64,000 nucleotides of DNA from an uncultured Acetatifactor sp. (GCA_947630715.1 CANRIP010000003.1:1-64000), one strand, 5' to 3'. Shown: positions 34,749 through 44,287, counted from the first letter of the stretch. The notes: generated by a model from the sequence alone, not told the origin. Numbers and translations: made by a program.

Positions 34749-35150
34749 TTATATGATAACCGCTCCGTTGATATTGGTGAATACGTTATCCGTTGTCTCG
34801 GTGCTGTCCATTGCGGTGACGACCGTCCTGCTGGGTACATTGACGATAAAAGCGAGCTGATCCACGATGACAAGGGATTCCCTGATGCCCTTCTGTCCCG
34901 CTTTTTTCGCCCCGTCGTTCAGCCGTTCCAACTGCCCTCTGCTCAGTTCGATGTTTCTGTCGTTTAAACGCCCCAGCGCATGCTTGGAAAATTTCAGGCC
35001 CTCCGCCGTCTCTTCCGCGCTTTTCTGCTCCAGGATCTGCCGGAAAGAAAGATTCCGGTCGTTTTTCGGTTCCCCGACAGTTTTCCGTCCTGCCAGATAT
35101 TGCTGCGTCAACTGCTCAATGGAAAGATATCCGCTGTTTTGAACATCCAT
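34749..35150 (-). CDS. Flagellar operon protein, TIGR02530 type
   Basis: The 133-residue protein falls between flgD and flgE, the usual place of the TIGR02530 family. The C-terminal part (FSKHALGRLNDRNIELSRGQLERLNDGAKKAGQKGIRESLVIVDQLAFIVNVPSRTVVTAMD) is the conserved section. The N-terminus is Q/K-rich. There are no membrane segments. The start at 35150 follows GGAGGCTTGAGG. The function of the family is not defined; a hook-assembly role is inferred from position. Confidence 0.85.
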   Translation of the reverse strand: MDVQNSGYLSIEQLTQQYLAGRKTVGEPKNDRNLSFRQILEQKSAEETAEGLKFSKHALGRLNDRNIELSRGQLERLNDGAKKAGQKGIRESLVIVDQLAFIVNVPSRTVVTAMDSTETTDNVFTNINGAVII

Positions 35151-35166
35151 TTTCCTCAAGCCTCCG

Positions 35167-35934
35167 TTATGCTGTCCCGGCGTCCTCCGTTCCGCCGTCT
35201 TCCGTTCCGCTGTCCTGAACCTCTCCGTCCTGTTCCGTGTCAACGTCTCCGGCGCCGTCCGCTTCCTCCACAGGATTTCCGTGTTCGTCCAGACCCGCCG
35301 CCGCGTATACCTGTTTGATTCTGTCCACATATTTGTTGTAGCGATCCACGGTATCCTTGGCCACAAAGCCCTTTTCGTAGTCGTTCATTCCCTCGTAAAT
35401 CTCTCTGAGTTCCTCGATCTCCTTGGCGTCGGACATATCCACCCCGTTCACCACAGGCAGCTTATTCAGCTTGATCGTGAACTGGTAGGCCTTGTCATAA
35501 GCATCCTGGTACGTCCTGTCCACAACGGTGTCCAGATCCTCCAGGGAATACAGCTCCTCGTCGATTGCCAGATACGCCTTGCCGTTTTCAAACACCACAT
35601 AATCCACCTGGCCCTTCACATACTTGACGTCGCCGTTGGATGTGGTGGTCTTAATGTACACTTCCTCTCCTACCAGGGAAGACGCCCTCTGCAGTTCCAG
35701 GGTTCCCGCCATGTTCTGCATCTGTTCCACCTGAGAGAACTGAGCGTACTGAGAAATATACTCGGTGTTGGAGGTGGGTTCCAGGGGATCCTGATATTGC
35801 ATCTGCGCCACCAGCAACTGAAGAAACGCATCCTTGTCCATGCCGCTGTTGTTGGTTTTGGATTTCTGCTTCAAAGAATTCTGGGATTCCGTCTCAACGA
35901 TCTTGCCGTCTTCGACCGGTTGCATTAATGCCAT
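35167..35934 (-). CDS. flgD: Flagellar hook capping protein FlgD
   Basis: The roughly 255-residue scaffold caps the growing hook. The FlgD N-terminal signature MDKDAFLQLLVAQMQYQDPLEPTSNTEYISQYAQFSQVEQM is clear. The C-terminal half differs from enteric FlgD and ends in a Glu/Asp/Gly-rich tail (from about residue 222). The ATG at 35934 has AAAGGAG at 7 nt. The ATG two codons upstream is too close to that site. It lies between fliK and the TIGR02530 gene. Confidence 0.92.
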   Translation of the reverse strand: MALMQPVEDGKIVETESQNSLKQKSKTNNSGMDKDAFLQLLVAQMQYQDPLEPTSNTEYISQYAQFSQVEQMQNMAGTLELQRASSLVGEEVYIKTTTSNGDVKYVKGQVDYVVFENGKAYLAIDEELYSLEDLDTVVDRTYQDAYDKAYQFTIKLNKLPVVNGVDMSDAKEIEELREIYEGMNDYEKGFVAKDTVDRYNKYVDRIKQVYAAAGLDEHGNPVEEADGAGDVDTEQDGEVQDSGTEDGGTEDAGTA

Positions 35935-35981
35935 GTGCATTCTCCTTTCTCTAAGTTCTTTTTGGTGCCCGGCGGATCCGC

Positions 35982-37391
35982 TTACGCCGTGTAATCCACC
36001 TGGCTGCCGTTTACCGCCATCATTTCGGCGTTCAGCGCCTCATCCTCCGGATTCCCTATTTCAGCGGAATCCTCCGGTTGAAACCTTCTGATTCTGGTTC
36101 TTCTGCTCTCTTTGTCCTGTCTGCTTTCCTGCCCTCTGCCCTGATCCAGATTTCTCTCAAAGGCATGGGACTGCACGGTAACCTCCACCGCGTCCACCTT
36201 GAGCCCCTGCTGTTCAAAGCTTTCCTTGAGCTGGACGATCTGGCTTTCCAGCGCCGCCTTGACCGTTTCATTCTGGGCCACAAAGCCGGCGGTCAGCGCG
36301 CCTCCCTTCGAGGTGATCTGAATGTGAAGGGTTCCGAGATTTTCCGGGTGCAACTGCATCTCCAGATTGGAAATCTCCGGCCGTACCTGGATTCTCATGT
36401 AGTCCATGATCTGGCGCATAATATCCTGGGTCTGCGAAGTGAATGTCTGCGCAGGCGCTTCCGTCCGCTGCATCGAAACGTCGAATCCGGTTCGGAACGA
36501 TTCGGCGCGCACATTCTGCCATACCGCCTGTTCGTGTCCGTCCCTGCGGGAATCGCTCCGCCTTTGGGCGTCGCCTTCCTCTCGGTTTCCGATCTGCTCC
36601 CTTCCGGTATCCTGCCCTTCCGCTTTTTCTGCCACAGGCACGTCCACAGGGGTTTCCTTTTCCTCCGGGATCTCCGGTTTCTCTGAACCAAGAAGGGTCT
36701 CCGGGGCCGTTTCCCTTTGCTGCGTGTCTGCCAGAACGGATATCTCCGGCATTTCCTCCGGTTCCGTCTGAGGGGTTTCCAGAATTTCCTCCAACTGTCC
36801 GGGGCTGATTTCCAGCTCCTTTGCCGCCTGGTCCAGCAGACTGTCCGCGGTCTGTGTCAGATTCCGGTAACTCTCATACAGTCCGTCGTTTGTCACCAGT
36901 TCGTAGACATCCTCCGCCCCCGCCAGTTTCAGGAGCAATCCGCTCAGCTTTTCCGGGTTCAGCACGTCCATCCGGTCCATTCCCAGCTCTCCCATCACCT
37001 GCGAAAGCTCCTTGACGTCAACGCCGAAAGCGTCGGCAATCTGCCGGATCAGGTCCTCCGCTGCCGTTCCCAGGACGGATAGGATTTCCTCCAGCTTTTC
37101 CTCGGTGATTTCCCCGCCGGTTTCCTGAGGCTGCATTTCTTCCGGGGCCGGTTCGCCGTCCCTCACTCTCGCCCTGTGGGCGTCCCTGGCCTTCAGAGAA
37201 TCTCCGGGTGTTTTTTTCACCCCGCCGCTCTCTTTGGCGGAAACGCTTTCTTCCTTTGGTTTGGGAGCGCCCGCGTCCGTCCGGCTGTCCAGCACAGCCT
37301 GAAAGCCGCCCGCCGCCTTTTTGACATTCGCCCCCGCGCCGCCTGCCATTCCCAGGACAGAGCCTACATCCTTTACGGGTGTGCTAGTCAT
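35982..37391 (-). CDS. fliK: Flagellar hook-length control protein FliK
   Basis: The roughly 469-residue exported molecular ruler has a long, charged, probably disordered N-terminal and middle part and a C-terminal Flg_hook domain (about 360-450, QVRPEISNLEMQLHPENLGTLHIQITSKGGALTAGFVAQNETVKAALESQIVQLKESFEQQGL). That domain contacts FlhB to switch export specificity. I chose the ATG at 37391 with AAAGGAGGT upstream; the 21 codons before it overlap an AT-rich spacer. Sequence similarity in the family is confined to the C-terminus. Confidence 0.88.
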   Translation of the reverse strand: MTSTPVKDVGSVLGMAGGAGANVKKAAGGFQAVLDSRTDAGAPKPKEESVSAKESGGVKKTPGDSLKARDAHRARVRDGEPAPEEMQPQETGGEITEEKLEEILSVLGTAAEDLIRQIADAFGVDVKELSQVMGELGMDRMDVLNPEKLSGLLLKLAGAEDVYELVTNDGLYESYRNLTQTADSLLDQAAKELEISPGQLEEILETPQTEPEEMPEISVLADTQQRETAPETLLGSEKPEIPEEKETPVDVPVAEKAEGQDTGREQIGNREEGDAQRRSDSRRDGHEQAVWQNVRAESFRTGFDVSMQRTEAPAQTFTSQTQDIMRQIMDYMRIQVRPEISNLEMQLHPENLGTLHIQITSKGGALTAGFVAQNETVKAALESQIVQLKESFEQQGLKVDAVEVTVQSHAFERNLDQGRGQESRQDKESRRTRIRRFQPEDSAEIGNPEDEALNAEMMAVNGSQVDYTA

Positions 37392-37507
37392 TTCTGACCT
37401 CCTTTCTTTAATTATCAATGTACATGAAACTTTTATAGAAAAATTCGCCGGCAAAAATCCGCCTTTGAAATTCTTCTCACCTATATTATTCGGCCGAAAC
37501 CTTCATT

Positions 37508-37549
37508 TTCTTAAGAGTCCGGATCCATTTCTTAAGAGTCCGGATCCAT
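37508..37549 (-). repeat. 21-bp tandem duplication over the stop of the motE-like gene
   Basis: Two exact adjacent copies (37508-37528 and 37529-37549) each encode Met-Asp-Pro-Asp-Ser-stop followed by GAA on the minus strand. The gene ends in the first copy read (37529-37549). The second copy is an untranslated duplicate of the final codons and stop. Confidence 0.95.
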
Positions 37550-38392
37550 AATCGCCGCAACTTTCGCGCCGAACTCGGCGGTCATCTGGTTCATGATCGC
37601 CCCTCTGGATTCCGCGTTCATGGCGTTTAAGATCTTGGCCACCTGATTCACATCCGTCATTTCCTCCAGCAGAGCGGCCGCCGCCTTGGGTTTCATCTGG
37701 GTAAAGGAGCTTACATAGTCCTGGAACTGAGTGCTTTCCTCCAGTTGAACCACCACCTGGCGGTACAGCGCCTCCGCGGTGGCGGGGTTCATTTCCTCAT
37801 ACCACTTTCTGTATTCTTCCGCGCCGGGGCCCTTGTCGGAATACACCACTTCCTCATAAAATTCATTCTGGATCCTCTGGAACTCCACCTGAGCCGCCTC
37901 AAACTCCTGAAGCCTTGCCACCTCGGCCCGCAGCTTTTCCAGATCGGAGTCTTTCGCGTTGGCCGCGTTCTGAAGCCTCTCCACCTCCAGCTCCAGCTCC
38001 TGGATATAGGCAACCGCATCCGTCAGGCTGGAATACCCGCCGAAACTTTCCGGATCGTTGGTCTCCGTGATCGCGGTACGGGGCAGGATCCGGTTCACCA
38101 CCGGAACGTCCTTCAGAATGGGAGCCAGGACGGAACTGCCGAACCCTCCCACATCCAGCTTGATAATCACGCAGATCACGGCGATCCATAACAGGACGAT
38201 AAACGTTGTGGCCGCAAAGGTCACAAAGCCGTTCCCTTCCTCGTCCCCGAGGGCCTCCTCCTGCCTGGCGATCTCCTTGGCCCTTCGTTTCACCTCTTTG
38301 CGCTGATTTTTCTGATCTTTTTTCAGTTGTTTTTTCTCATTCTGTATTCTGTTTTTTTCCGTTTTTGCTTCGGCAGTCAATTCCTTTGCCAT
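37532..38392 (-). CDS. MotE-like / MgtE-N-like flagellar membrane protein
   Basis: The 286-residue protein has a Lys/Glu-rich N-terminus (1-50), one membrane helix (about 56-77), an extracytoplasmic coiled coil (about 125-175) and a C-terminal helical domain like the MgtE intracellular N domain (MNPATAEALYRQ, MKPKAAAALLEEM, VAKILNAMNAESRGAIMNQM). It sits between fliJ and fliK, where ylxF/motE-type genes lie in Firmicutes and other phyla. MotE is linked to stator or chaperone function. Its last codons and stop are duplicated in tandem in the DNA. Confidence 0.8.
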   Translation of the reverse strand: MAKELTAEAKTEKNRIQNEKKQLKKDQKNQRKEVKRRAKEIARQEEALGDEEGNGFVTFAATTFIVLLWIAVICVIIKLDVGGFGSSVLAPILKDVPVVNRILPRTAITETNDPESFGGYSSLTDAVAYIQELELEVERLQNAANAKDSDLEKLRAEVARLQEFEAAQVEFQRIQNEFYEEVVYSDKGPGAEEYRKWYEEMNPATAEALYRQVVVQLEESTQFQDYVSSFTQMKPKAAAALLEEMTDVNQVAKILNAMNAESRGAIMNQMTAEFGAKVAAIMDPDS

Positions 38393-38410
38393 AGCGACCT
38401 CACATTCCGC

Positions 38411-38881
38411 CTAGACCGGCACCTTCTTGCCTTCTTCGTTTCTGCGCTGTCCGTAAACGTAACTGGTCAGTTCGTCCACTTCCTTGCCCTCCCGCCTGTT
38501 TTCTTCCGCCAGAAACTGCTGGAAGGCCTTTTCCTTCAGGTTTTCATGGGTCTTTCGCTCCTGCATCACTTCCGTAAGGCGCCCCCGCATCCTTTCCAGC
38601 TCCCGCCTGGCGGCGTCCACGCATGTTACCTGATCCGCGATAAAGTGATCCAGGGTCAATATCGCCGTTTGATTTTCTTCGATCTGTCTCAGGTCAAGCT
38701 CCCCGTTTAAAAGCTGCGCCGCACGGCCCTCATACTCCCTCTTTCTCTGCCTGAGGCGTTCCAGCTTTTCCTCCTCCCGGTCCAGGGCGGCTCGGGCCGC
38801 CGCGAACTCCTGCTTTGCCTGCGTTTCCATTTTCAGCTTAATATCCAGAATACTCTGCATGGAATAACGAAACCGCGCCAT
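38411..38881 (-). CDS. fliJ: Flagellar export protein FliJ
   Basis: The 156-residue, almost wholly helical coiled-coil protein (MARFRYSMQSILDIKLKMETQAKQEFAAARAALDREEEKLERLR and onward) fits FliJ, the central stalk of the FliI export ATPase. It lies directly after fliI with an adequate ribosome binding site. Identification rests on the N-terminal pattern, size and position. Confidence 0.88.
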   Translation of the reverse strand: MARFRYSMQSILDIKLKMETQAKQEFAAARAALDREEEKLERLRQRKREYEGRAAQLLNGELDLRQIEENQTAILTLDHFIADQVTCVDAARRELERMRGRLTEVMQERKTHENLKEKAFQQFLAEENRREGKEVDELTSYVYGQRRNEEGKKVPV

Positions 38882-38910
38882 ATTACCACTCCCGTTTGAT
38901 ATAGGATCCG

Positions 38911-40227
38911 TCAGTTCTCAAAAAGCCCTTCCAGCAGGGAAACGCTGGTCTCAAAATCAAACTTCTCATCCGTGCCCTGGCACAAAAATTCGTTGACCGC
39001 GTCGATCTTTGTGATGGCGTAGTCGATGGACGGATTACTGCCGTTTTTATAAGCGCCGATGTTGATCAGATCCTCCGCCTCGCTGTAAGTCGCAAGCACG
39101 TTTTTCAGTTTGCCCGCCGCCTGCTTGTGATTCCGGTCCGTGATCTGGCTCATACACCGGGAAATACTCTGGAGAATGTCGATGGCGGGATAATGGTTCT
39201 TATGCCCCAGCCTTCTGTCCAGCATAATATGCCCGTCCAGGATGCTTCGCGCCGTATCCGTGATGGGCTCGTTGAAATCGTCCCCGTCCACCAGCACCGT
39301 GTAAAGCCCCGTGATGGAGCCCTTGGCCGCCCGTCCGGCCCGTTCCAGCAGTTTCGGCATCTCCGAGTAAACGCTGGGAGGATAGCCTCTGCTGACGGGA
39401 GGTTCCCCGCTGGCAAGGCCGATTTCCCTCTGCGCCATGGAAAACCGGGTCAGGGAATCCATCATCAAAAGCACGTCCTTCCCCTGATCCCGGAAGTATT
39501 CCGCAATAGCGGTGGCGGTTTTCGCGGCCTTGTTGCGCTCCAGCGCCGGGCGGTCGGAAGTGGCGACCACCACCACGGAACGGCGCATCCCTTCCTCCCC
39601 CAGATCCCTCTCGATAAATTCCCGGACTTCCCTGCCCCGCTCGCCGATGAGCCCGATCACATTGATATCCGCTTTCGTGTTTCTGGCAAACATCCCCATC
39701 AGCGTGGATTTCCCCACGCCGGATCCTGCAAAAATGCCGATTCTCTGTCCCTTCCCCACGGTGATCAGACCGTCCACCGCTTTGACTCCCAGGGGCAGAA
39801 CCTGGTCGATAATCTCTCTCTCCATGGGATCCGGCGGCGCGGCTTCCACCGTGTAGGGCGTCCCGGAAGGAGCCCTTCCGTCCAACGGCCTGCCAAGGCC
39901 GTCCAGGGTCTGGCCCAGAAGGCTGTCGTCCACATACACCGTCAGCGGATGCCCCGTATTTTCCACCATGCTCCCCAATCCGATTCCATCCACGGAATCA
40001 TAGGGCATTAAAAGAGTCTTTTTGTCCTTGAAACCTACCACTTCCGCCATAATCGGCCGGGCGTCCTCGCCCTCCGGATAGATCTGGCAGACGTCTCCCA
40101 GCTTTGCGTCCGGTCCGGCGGATTCAATGGTCAGCCCTACCACGTTGACCACTTTCCCAAGTCTGCGCACAAAGCTCTGGTCATACAGCTTTTCATATTT
40201 GCCAAAATCCACATACACCCTGCGCAA
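38911..40227 (-). CDS. fliI: Flagellum-specific export ATPase FliI
   Basis: The 438-residue ATPase is related to F1-beta. Walker A is GSGVGKST (about 168-175). Walker B lies in VLLMMDSLTRFSMAQREIGLA, with the conserved GEPPVSRGYPPSVYSEMPKLLERAG and SITGLYTVLVDGDDFNEPI. It energises unloading of export substrates. The start codon is TTG, well spaced from GAAGGAGG. It is flanked by its regulator fliH and stalk fliJ. Confidence 0.97.
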   Translation of the reverse strand: MRRVYVDFGKYEKLYDQSFVRRLGKVVNVVGLTIESAGPDAKLGDVCQIYPEGEDARPIMAEVVGFKDKKTLLMPYDSVDGIGLGSMVENTGHPLTVYVDDSLLGQTLDGLGRPLDGRAPSGTPYTVEAAPPDPMEREIIDQVLPLGVKAVDGLITVGKGQRIGIFAGSGVGKSTLMGMFARNTKADINVIGLIGERGREVREFIERDLGEEGMRRSVVVVATSDRPALERNKAAKTATAIAEYFRDQGKDVLLMMDSLTRFSMAQREIGLASGEPPVSRGYPPSVYSEMPKLLERAGRAAKGSITGLYTVLVDGDDFNEPITDTARSILDGHIMLDRRLGHKNHYPAIDILQSISRCMSQITDRNHKQAAGKLKNVLATYSEAEDLINIGAYKNGSNPSIDYAITKIDAVNEFLCQGTDEKFDFETSVSLLEGLFEN

Positions 40228-40231
40228 GACT

Positions 40232-41071
40232 TCATTCCTCCTTCGACCACGCCAACAGCATCAGCTTTTGTTTCAGTCCCGCAAGCTGTGTGCCCAGTCC
40301 GCAGTCAAAAATGCCGCTGTCCGTCTCGATCATGCACTGGTTTTTCCCCAGCGTCGCGTCCTCCACAATCTCCACGCTCCCGGCGCCGGAGACGGTTCCC
40401 TCCACCAGACGGTCCTTCTGCATGGAAACCGTATCGTAATCCTCTCTGGATACATGGATCAGATAATTGCCGCCGCCCTCCAGCCGGTGGAGCGTATTGG
40501 AAATCAAATGACAGACCAGATCCCGGTCGGAGCTTAAATCCACCTGGAAAATATGTTCATAGATCGACGCGATCGTATCCACAAATTTCGGCTCCAGTTC
40601 CTCCATCATCTGCTGGTACTCCGCCTCCAGTTGACGGGTCTTTTCCTGAAATTCCCTTTTTACCCCGTCTGCTTCCGCCCTGGCCTTTGCCTGGCCTTCC
40701 TCATACCCCTGCTGCCTGGCCTGATCATACACACGCTTTTTCTCGGCTTCCGCCTGCTTTTTGGCGTCTTCCATGATTGCGGCCGCATCCCCGCGGGCCT
40801 GGTTCAGCAAAGCGTCGGCCTCCTCACGGGCCTGATTCAGCATAGCCTGAACAACTTCCCCGGCGCTTGCGGCGCCCTCCAAATGCTCCTCCCCGGATCC
40901 GGAGTACGCCGTTTCAGTTTCAGAGCCGAAACCAACGTCCTCTCCCTCCGTTTCGGATGCCCTTCTCGCAAAAACAGTTTCCTCCCGCCGGCGGAGCAGC
41001 TCGTTGGTGTCAATGATTCTCGTCTCCTCCGCGTCCACCGCGTTATACTGCTTGATCAGATTTCTAGACAA
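40232..41071 (-). CDS. fliH: Flagellar export ATPase regulator FliH
   Basis: The roughly 279-residue protein has a variable N-terminus, a long Glu/Ala/Gln-rich coiled coil (about 75-160) and a C-terminal V-type ATPase E-subunit-like domain (FVDTIASIYEHIFQVDLSSDRDLVCHLISNTLHRLEGGGNYLIHVSREDY). It binds and controls FliI. I prefer a TTG start at 41071, 11 nt after the GGAGG that lies inside the end of fliG. A GTG four codons earlier sits within that site. Either start overlaps fliG. Confidence 0.87.
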   Translation of the reverse strand: MSRNLIKQYNAVDAEETRIIDTNELLRRREETVFARRASETEGEDVGFGSETETAYSGSGEEHLEGAASAGEVVQAMLNQAREEADALLNQARGDAAAIMEDAKKQAEAEKKRVYDQARQQGYEEGQAKARAEADGVKREFQEKTRQLEAEYQQMMEELEPKFVDTIASIYEHIFQVDLSSDRDLVCHLISNTLHRLEGGGNYLIHVSREDYDTVSMQKDRLVEGTVSGAGSVEIVEDATLGKNQCMIETDSGIFDCGLGTQLAGLKQKLMLLAWSKEE

Positions 41072-42083
41072 CGATCTCGTCACCTCCGCCTCTGGAGATC
41101 ACAATTTCGCCGGAATCCTCCAGTTTCCTGATAATATTGACGATCTTCTGCTGCGCTTCCTCCACGTCCTTCATACGGACAGGCCCCATGAATTCCATAT
41201 CTTCCTTGATCATAACCGCAAGACGCTTTGACACATTGTTGAAGATGGCGTTCTGCACCTGCTCGTTGGCGTTCTTCAGGGCAATGGACAGATCGTTTGT
41301 CTCCACGTCACGCAGCACGCGCTGGATCGCTCTGTCGTCCAGCAGCAGAATATCTTCGAACACAAACATTTTCTTTCTGATCTCGTCCGCCAGCTCCGGC
41401 TCCTCGATTTCCAGAGTCTCCATGATGTGGCGCTCGGTGCCCCGGTCCACCGTATTGAGGATTTCCACCACCGCGTCCACGCCGCCGATAATGGTGTAGT
41501 CCTGATTGACAAGGCTTGCCAGCTTGGATTCCAGCACTTTCTCCACCTCCTTGATCACATCGGGGCTGGTGCGGTCCATGACGGCGATTCTTCTGGCCAC
41601 ATCCGCCTGTCTGTCCGGGGACAGGGCTGAAATAATGATGGCCGCCTGGCTGGGGGACAGGTAGGACAGAATCAGGGCGATGGTCTGAGGGTGTTCGTCC
41701 TGAATAAAGTTGATCAACTGGGTTGCGTCCGTCTTTCTCACAAATTCGAACGGTTTTACCTGCAAGGACGCCGTCAGCTTGCCGATCACGTCCATTGCCT
41801 TCTCCGTACCCAGCGCCTTCTCCAGCAGATCCTTGGCGTAATTGATGCCGCCCTCCGCAATATACTGCTGCGCAAGGCAGACTTCGTAAAACTCGTTGAT
41901 CACCGCCTCCTTCACCTGAGGCGTCACGCTTCTGGTGTTGGCGATCTCCAGAGTCAGTTCCTCGATCTCCTCCTCCTTCAGATGCTTGAAGATCGCGGCG
42001 GACCGCTCCGGCCCCAGGGCAATCAGAAGAACGGCCGCTTTTTGGATTCCTTTTAAATTGTCACTGCCTGAACTTTTCGACAT
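41064..42083 (-). CDS. fliG: Flagellar motor switch protein FliG
   Basis: The 339-residue C-ring protein links the MS ring to the stator. Recognisable parts are the N-terminal domain (LKGIQKAAVLLIALGPERSAAIFKHLKEEEIEELTLEIA), the middle EHPQTIALILSYL armadillo motif, and the C-terminal torque helix region (LADEIRKKMFVFEDILLLDDRAIQRVLRDVETNDLSIALK) with conserved charges. The length is typical. It lies between fliF and fliH. Confidence 0.97.
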   Translation of the reverse strand: MSKSSGSDNLKGIQKAAVLLIALGPERSAAIFKHLKEEEIEELTLEIANTRSVTPQVKEAVINEFYEVCLAQQYIAEGGINYAKDLLEKALGTEKAMDVIGKLTASLQVKPFEFVRKTDATQLINFIQDEHPQTIALILSYLSPSQAAIIISALSPDRQADVARRIAVMDRTSPDVIKEVEKVLESKLASLVNQDYTIIGGVDAVVEILNTVDRGTERHIMETLEIEEPELADEIRKKMFVFEDILLLDDRAIQRVLRDVETNDLSIALKNANEQVQNAIFNNVSKRLAVMIKEDMEFMGPVRMKDVEEAQQKIVNIIRKLEDSGEIVISRGGGDEIVV

Positions 42084-42110
42084 AGCGATCCTTCATTCCT
42101 TTCGCAGACT

Positions 42111-43724
42111 TTAATTCCAGTCCTCGTTAAGCCAGTTGCGCAGCAGGGTTGCCACGGCTTCCGGGTTTTCGTCCACAAACTTTTCGATTAAGAGGCGCGT
42201 CTCCGACTTGGATTCCACCTCCAGATCCTCCAGTCCGCTGTCGGAAGTGGACTGAAGCATATCTTCCACAGACAGCTCCTCCTCTTCCTGTTCGCCCTTT
42301 TTGGCTCGCATGCTGCGCAGGACCACAAAGGCCAGAAGACCCAGGATCAGGACGATCATGACAATGCTTAAAATATCCGTGCCGCTGACGGAAAAGCCCT
42401 CCGCGTCATAAAACACGGGAGACTGATACGCGATGATGGTAATCCGATCCGCGCTGATGCCGGTGGCGTTGGCCGCCATGGCATAATATTCCTCGTCCAC
42501 TTCCAGCCGGACGTCTGCGCTGTTCGCCTCCTTGAAATCCTCCCAGGTCATGCCGTCTTCCAGAAGGCCCTGGCGTCTGACCCTGTCCTCATAATATTCC
42601 CGGTAAGAAATCAGCGCCACAGACATGGAGGAATCTTCGTAATTGATGCTGCCCGCCAGCGTCTTCTGATACTCCGCCATCTCGTTCGGCAGATAATCGG
42701 TATCCGTCTCACTGGTTTCGCTTTCGCTGCTGTTGCCGTTGGGCCACACATAGGTGGTGCCGATATCGCTGTCGTTGGAATCGGTCCCGGGCACTCCGTC
42801 CACGCCGTTGGTGCTGCTGGATTGATACTCGGATCTGTGGCCGTACAGGCCCTGGTCATGATCCTCGTCGGTATAATACTCCTTGATGGTTTTCTCGTAT
42901 TCCGTGTAATCCACGTTCAGCCGGGCCACTACCGTAATATTGTCGTACTGGCCCGTGCCGTAAAAGGCTCTCGTCACCTGGCTGTTCAGCATGGACTGAG
43001 CCTGGTTTTGCAGCTCCTGGATGGAATTTGCCACGCCCACGCTGGAATAATCATCGCCGCCGGCAAACAACAGCTCGCCGTTCTGATCCAGGATGGTGAT
43101 ATTGGCCGTCGTCTCGTTCCCCAAAGCCGCGGCGGCCGCTCTCGCCACGGCGGCGGCGTTGGCGGAAGTGAAGTTCACATTGTTGGCCAGGGTCAACTGG
43201 ATATAGGCGGAGGCGTCCGTCTCCTGCGCGATCAACGTGCCGTTCTGAGGGCCGGGATCCAGTATGACGGTGGCGTCCTTCACTCCCTCAATTTCACAGA
43301 AGGCTTGCTCAAGCTCCGCCTGCCGGGCCTGGTTGTACATCTTTTCCCGGTCGGAGGCGGTGGTGCTCATGCTGTAATCCATGTAATCGCTGAGTTTAAA
43401 GGAATCCGGCACATACCCTGCCGATCCCATAGCCAGAATCGCCACGGAGCGCTGGCTCTCCTCCACGTCGATCACCAGCCCCGTGTCGGAAACCCGGTAA
43501 TTGATTCCCGCGGACTCCAGAATCGAAACGATCTCCGAAGCCTCCGCGCTGTCCTCACAGGTGACCAGTTCCTCATAGTTCGGTCTGGAAAATACATATA
43601 TAATGATTGCAAAGGCGAAGATCACCGCGGCGGTAATGGAAACGATCACCGTTTTCTGCCGGGAAGTGAATTTATTCCACCAGTCCAATATTTTTTGGAG
43701 TATTCCTTTCAGCCTGTCAGCCAT
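42111..43724 (-). CDS. fliF: Flagellar MS-ring protein FliF
   Basis: The 537-residue protein has two membrane helices (about 26-48 and 445-468) flanking an extracytoplasmic ring-building region that begins YEELVTCEDSAEASEIVSILESAGINYRVSDTGLVIDVEE. The cytoplasmic C-terminal tail (EDMLQSTSDSGLEDLEVESKSETRLLIEKFVDENPEAVATLLRNWLNEDWN) carries the FliG-binding segment. It is the base on which export apparatus and C ring assemble. Confidence 0.96.
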   Translation of the reverse strand: MADRLKGILQKILDWWNKFTSRQKTVIVSITAAVIFAFAIIIYVFSRPNYEELVTCEDSAEASEIVSILESAGINYRVSDTGLVIDVEESQRSVAILAMGSAGYVPDSFKLSDYMDYSMSTTASDREKMYNQARQAELEQAFCEIEGVKDATVILDPGPQNGTLIAQETDASAYIQLTLANNVNFTSANAAAVARAAAAALGNETTANITILDQNGELLFAGGDDYSSVGVANSIQELQNQAQSMLNSQVTRAFYGTGQYDNITVVARLNVDYTEYEKTIKEYYTDEDHDQGLYGHRSEYQSSSTNGVDGVPGTDSNDSDIGTTYVWPNGNSSESETSETDTDYLPNEMAEYQKTLAGSINYEDSSMSVALISYREYYEDRVRRQGLLEDGMTWEDFKEANSADVRLEVDEEYYAMAANATGISADRITIIAYQSPVFYDAEGFSVSGTDILSIVMIVLILGLLAFVVLRSMRAKKGEQEEEELSVEDMLQSTSDSGLEDLEVESKSETRLLIEKFVDENPEAVATLLRNWLNEDWN

Positions 43725-43774
43725 AATACTTCTCCCTTGGTAGTTTTATATGCCCGGGATTCCCAGGCAGTGCA

Positions 43775-44110
43775 TCAGATCTGCATCTGCATGAGTTCTC
43801 TGTAAGCCTCCAGGAACTTGTCCCTGACGGCCACCGTATACTGCAGAGCGGCGGACGCCTTCTGCATGGCGATGGTCAGATCATGACTGTTCTCCGTCTC
43901 GCCCAGGGCAAACTTGACTTCCTCGTCCTCCCAGTCCGACAAATAACTGTTTGTGGTTTTAATATTGTCGATGGCCGTATTCAAAAAGCTGTCAAACAGG
44001 GTGCTGTCCACCGTATCTTCCTTCTTGGTCAGAGAGCCCGTCAAGGAGGCTTCCTCCAGGTTGTTCAGTCTGGTGACGCCAAGTAACCCCGTAATCGCCG
44101 ATATTTCCAT
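43775..44110 (-). CDS. fliE: Flagellar hook-basal body protein FliE
   Basis: The 111-residue protein joins the MS ring to the rod. The conserved C-terminal half is GETENSHDLTIAMQKASAALQYTVAVRDKFLEAYRELMQMQI. The start at 44110 follows GGGGAG. The longer upstream frame is in the flgC-fliE spacer and has no family similarity. Confidence 0.93.
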   Translation of the reverse strand: MEISAITGLLGVTRLNNLEEASLTGSLTKKEDTVDSTLFDSFLNTAIDNIKTTNSYLSDWEDEEVKFALGETENSHDLTIAMQKASAALQYTVAVRDKFLEAYRELMQMQI

Positions 44111-44287
44111 TTTTTCTCCCCGTTTCCGCGCTGTCTGTCTCACATGCCGGATCCGCGGCAGGCAGCGCGCCGCCCCAGATCCCCGCTGAACGCGGGCCGT
44201 TTCCGTCCTCTCGTTATGCCAAAGCGGAAAGAGCCACACAAAATGGGCCTGCTTTGATTTCAGGCCGCATTGATTTTCCGTTACGGA

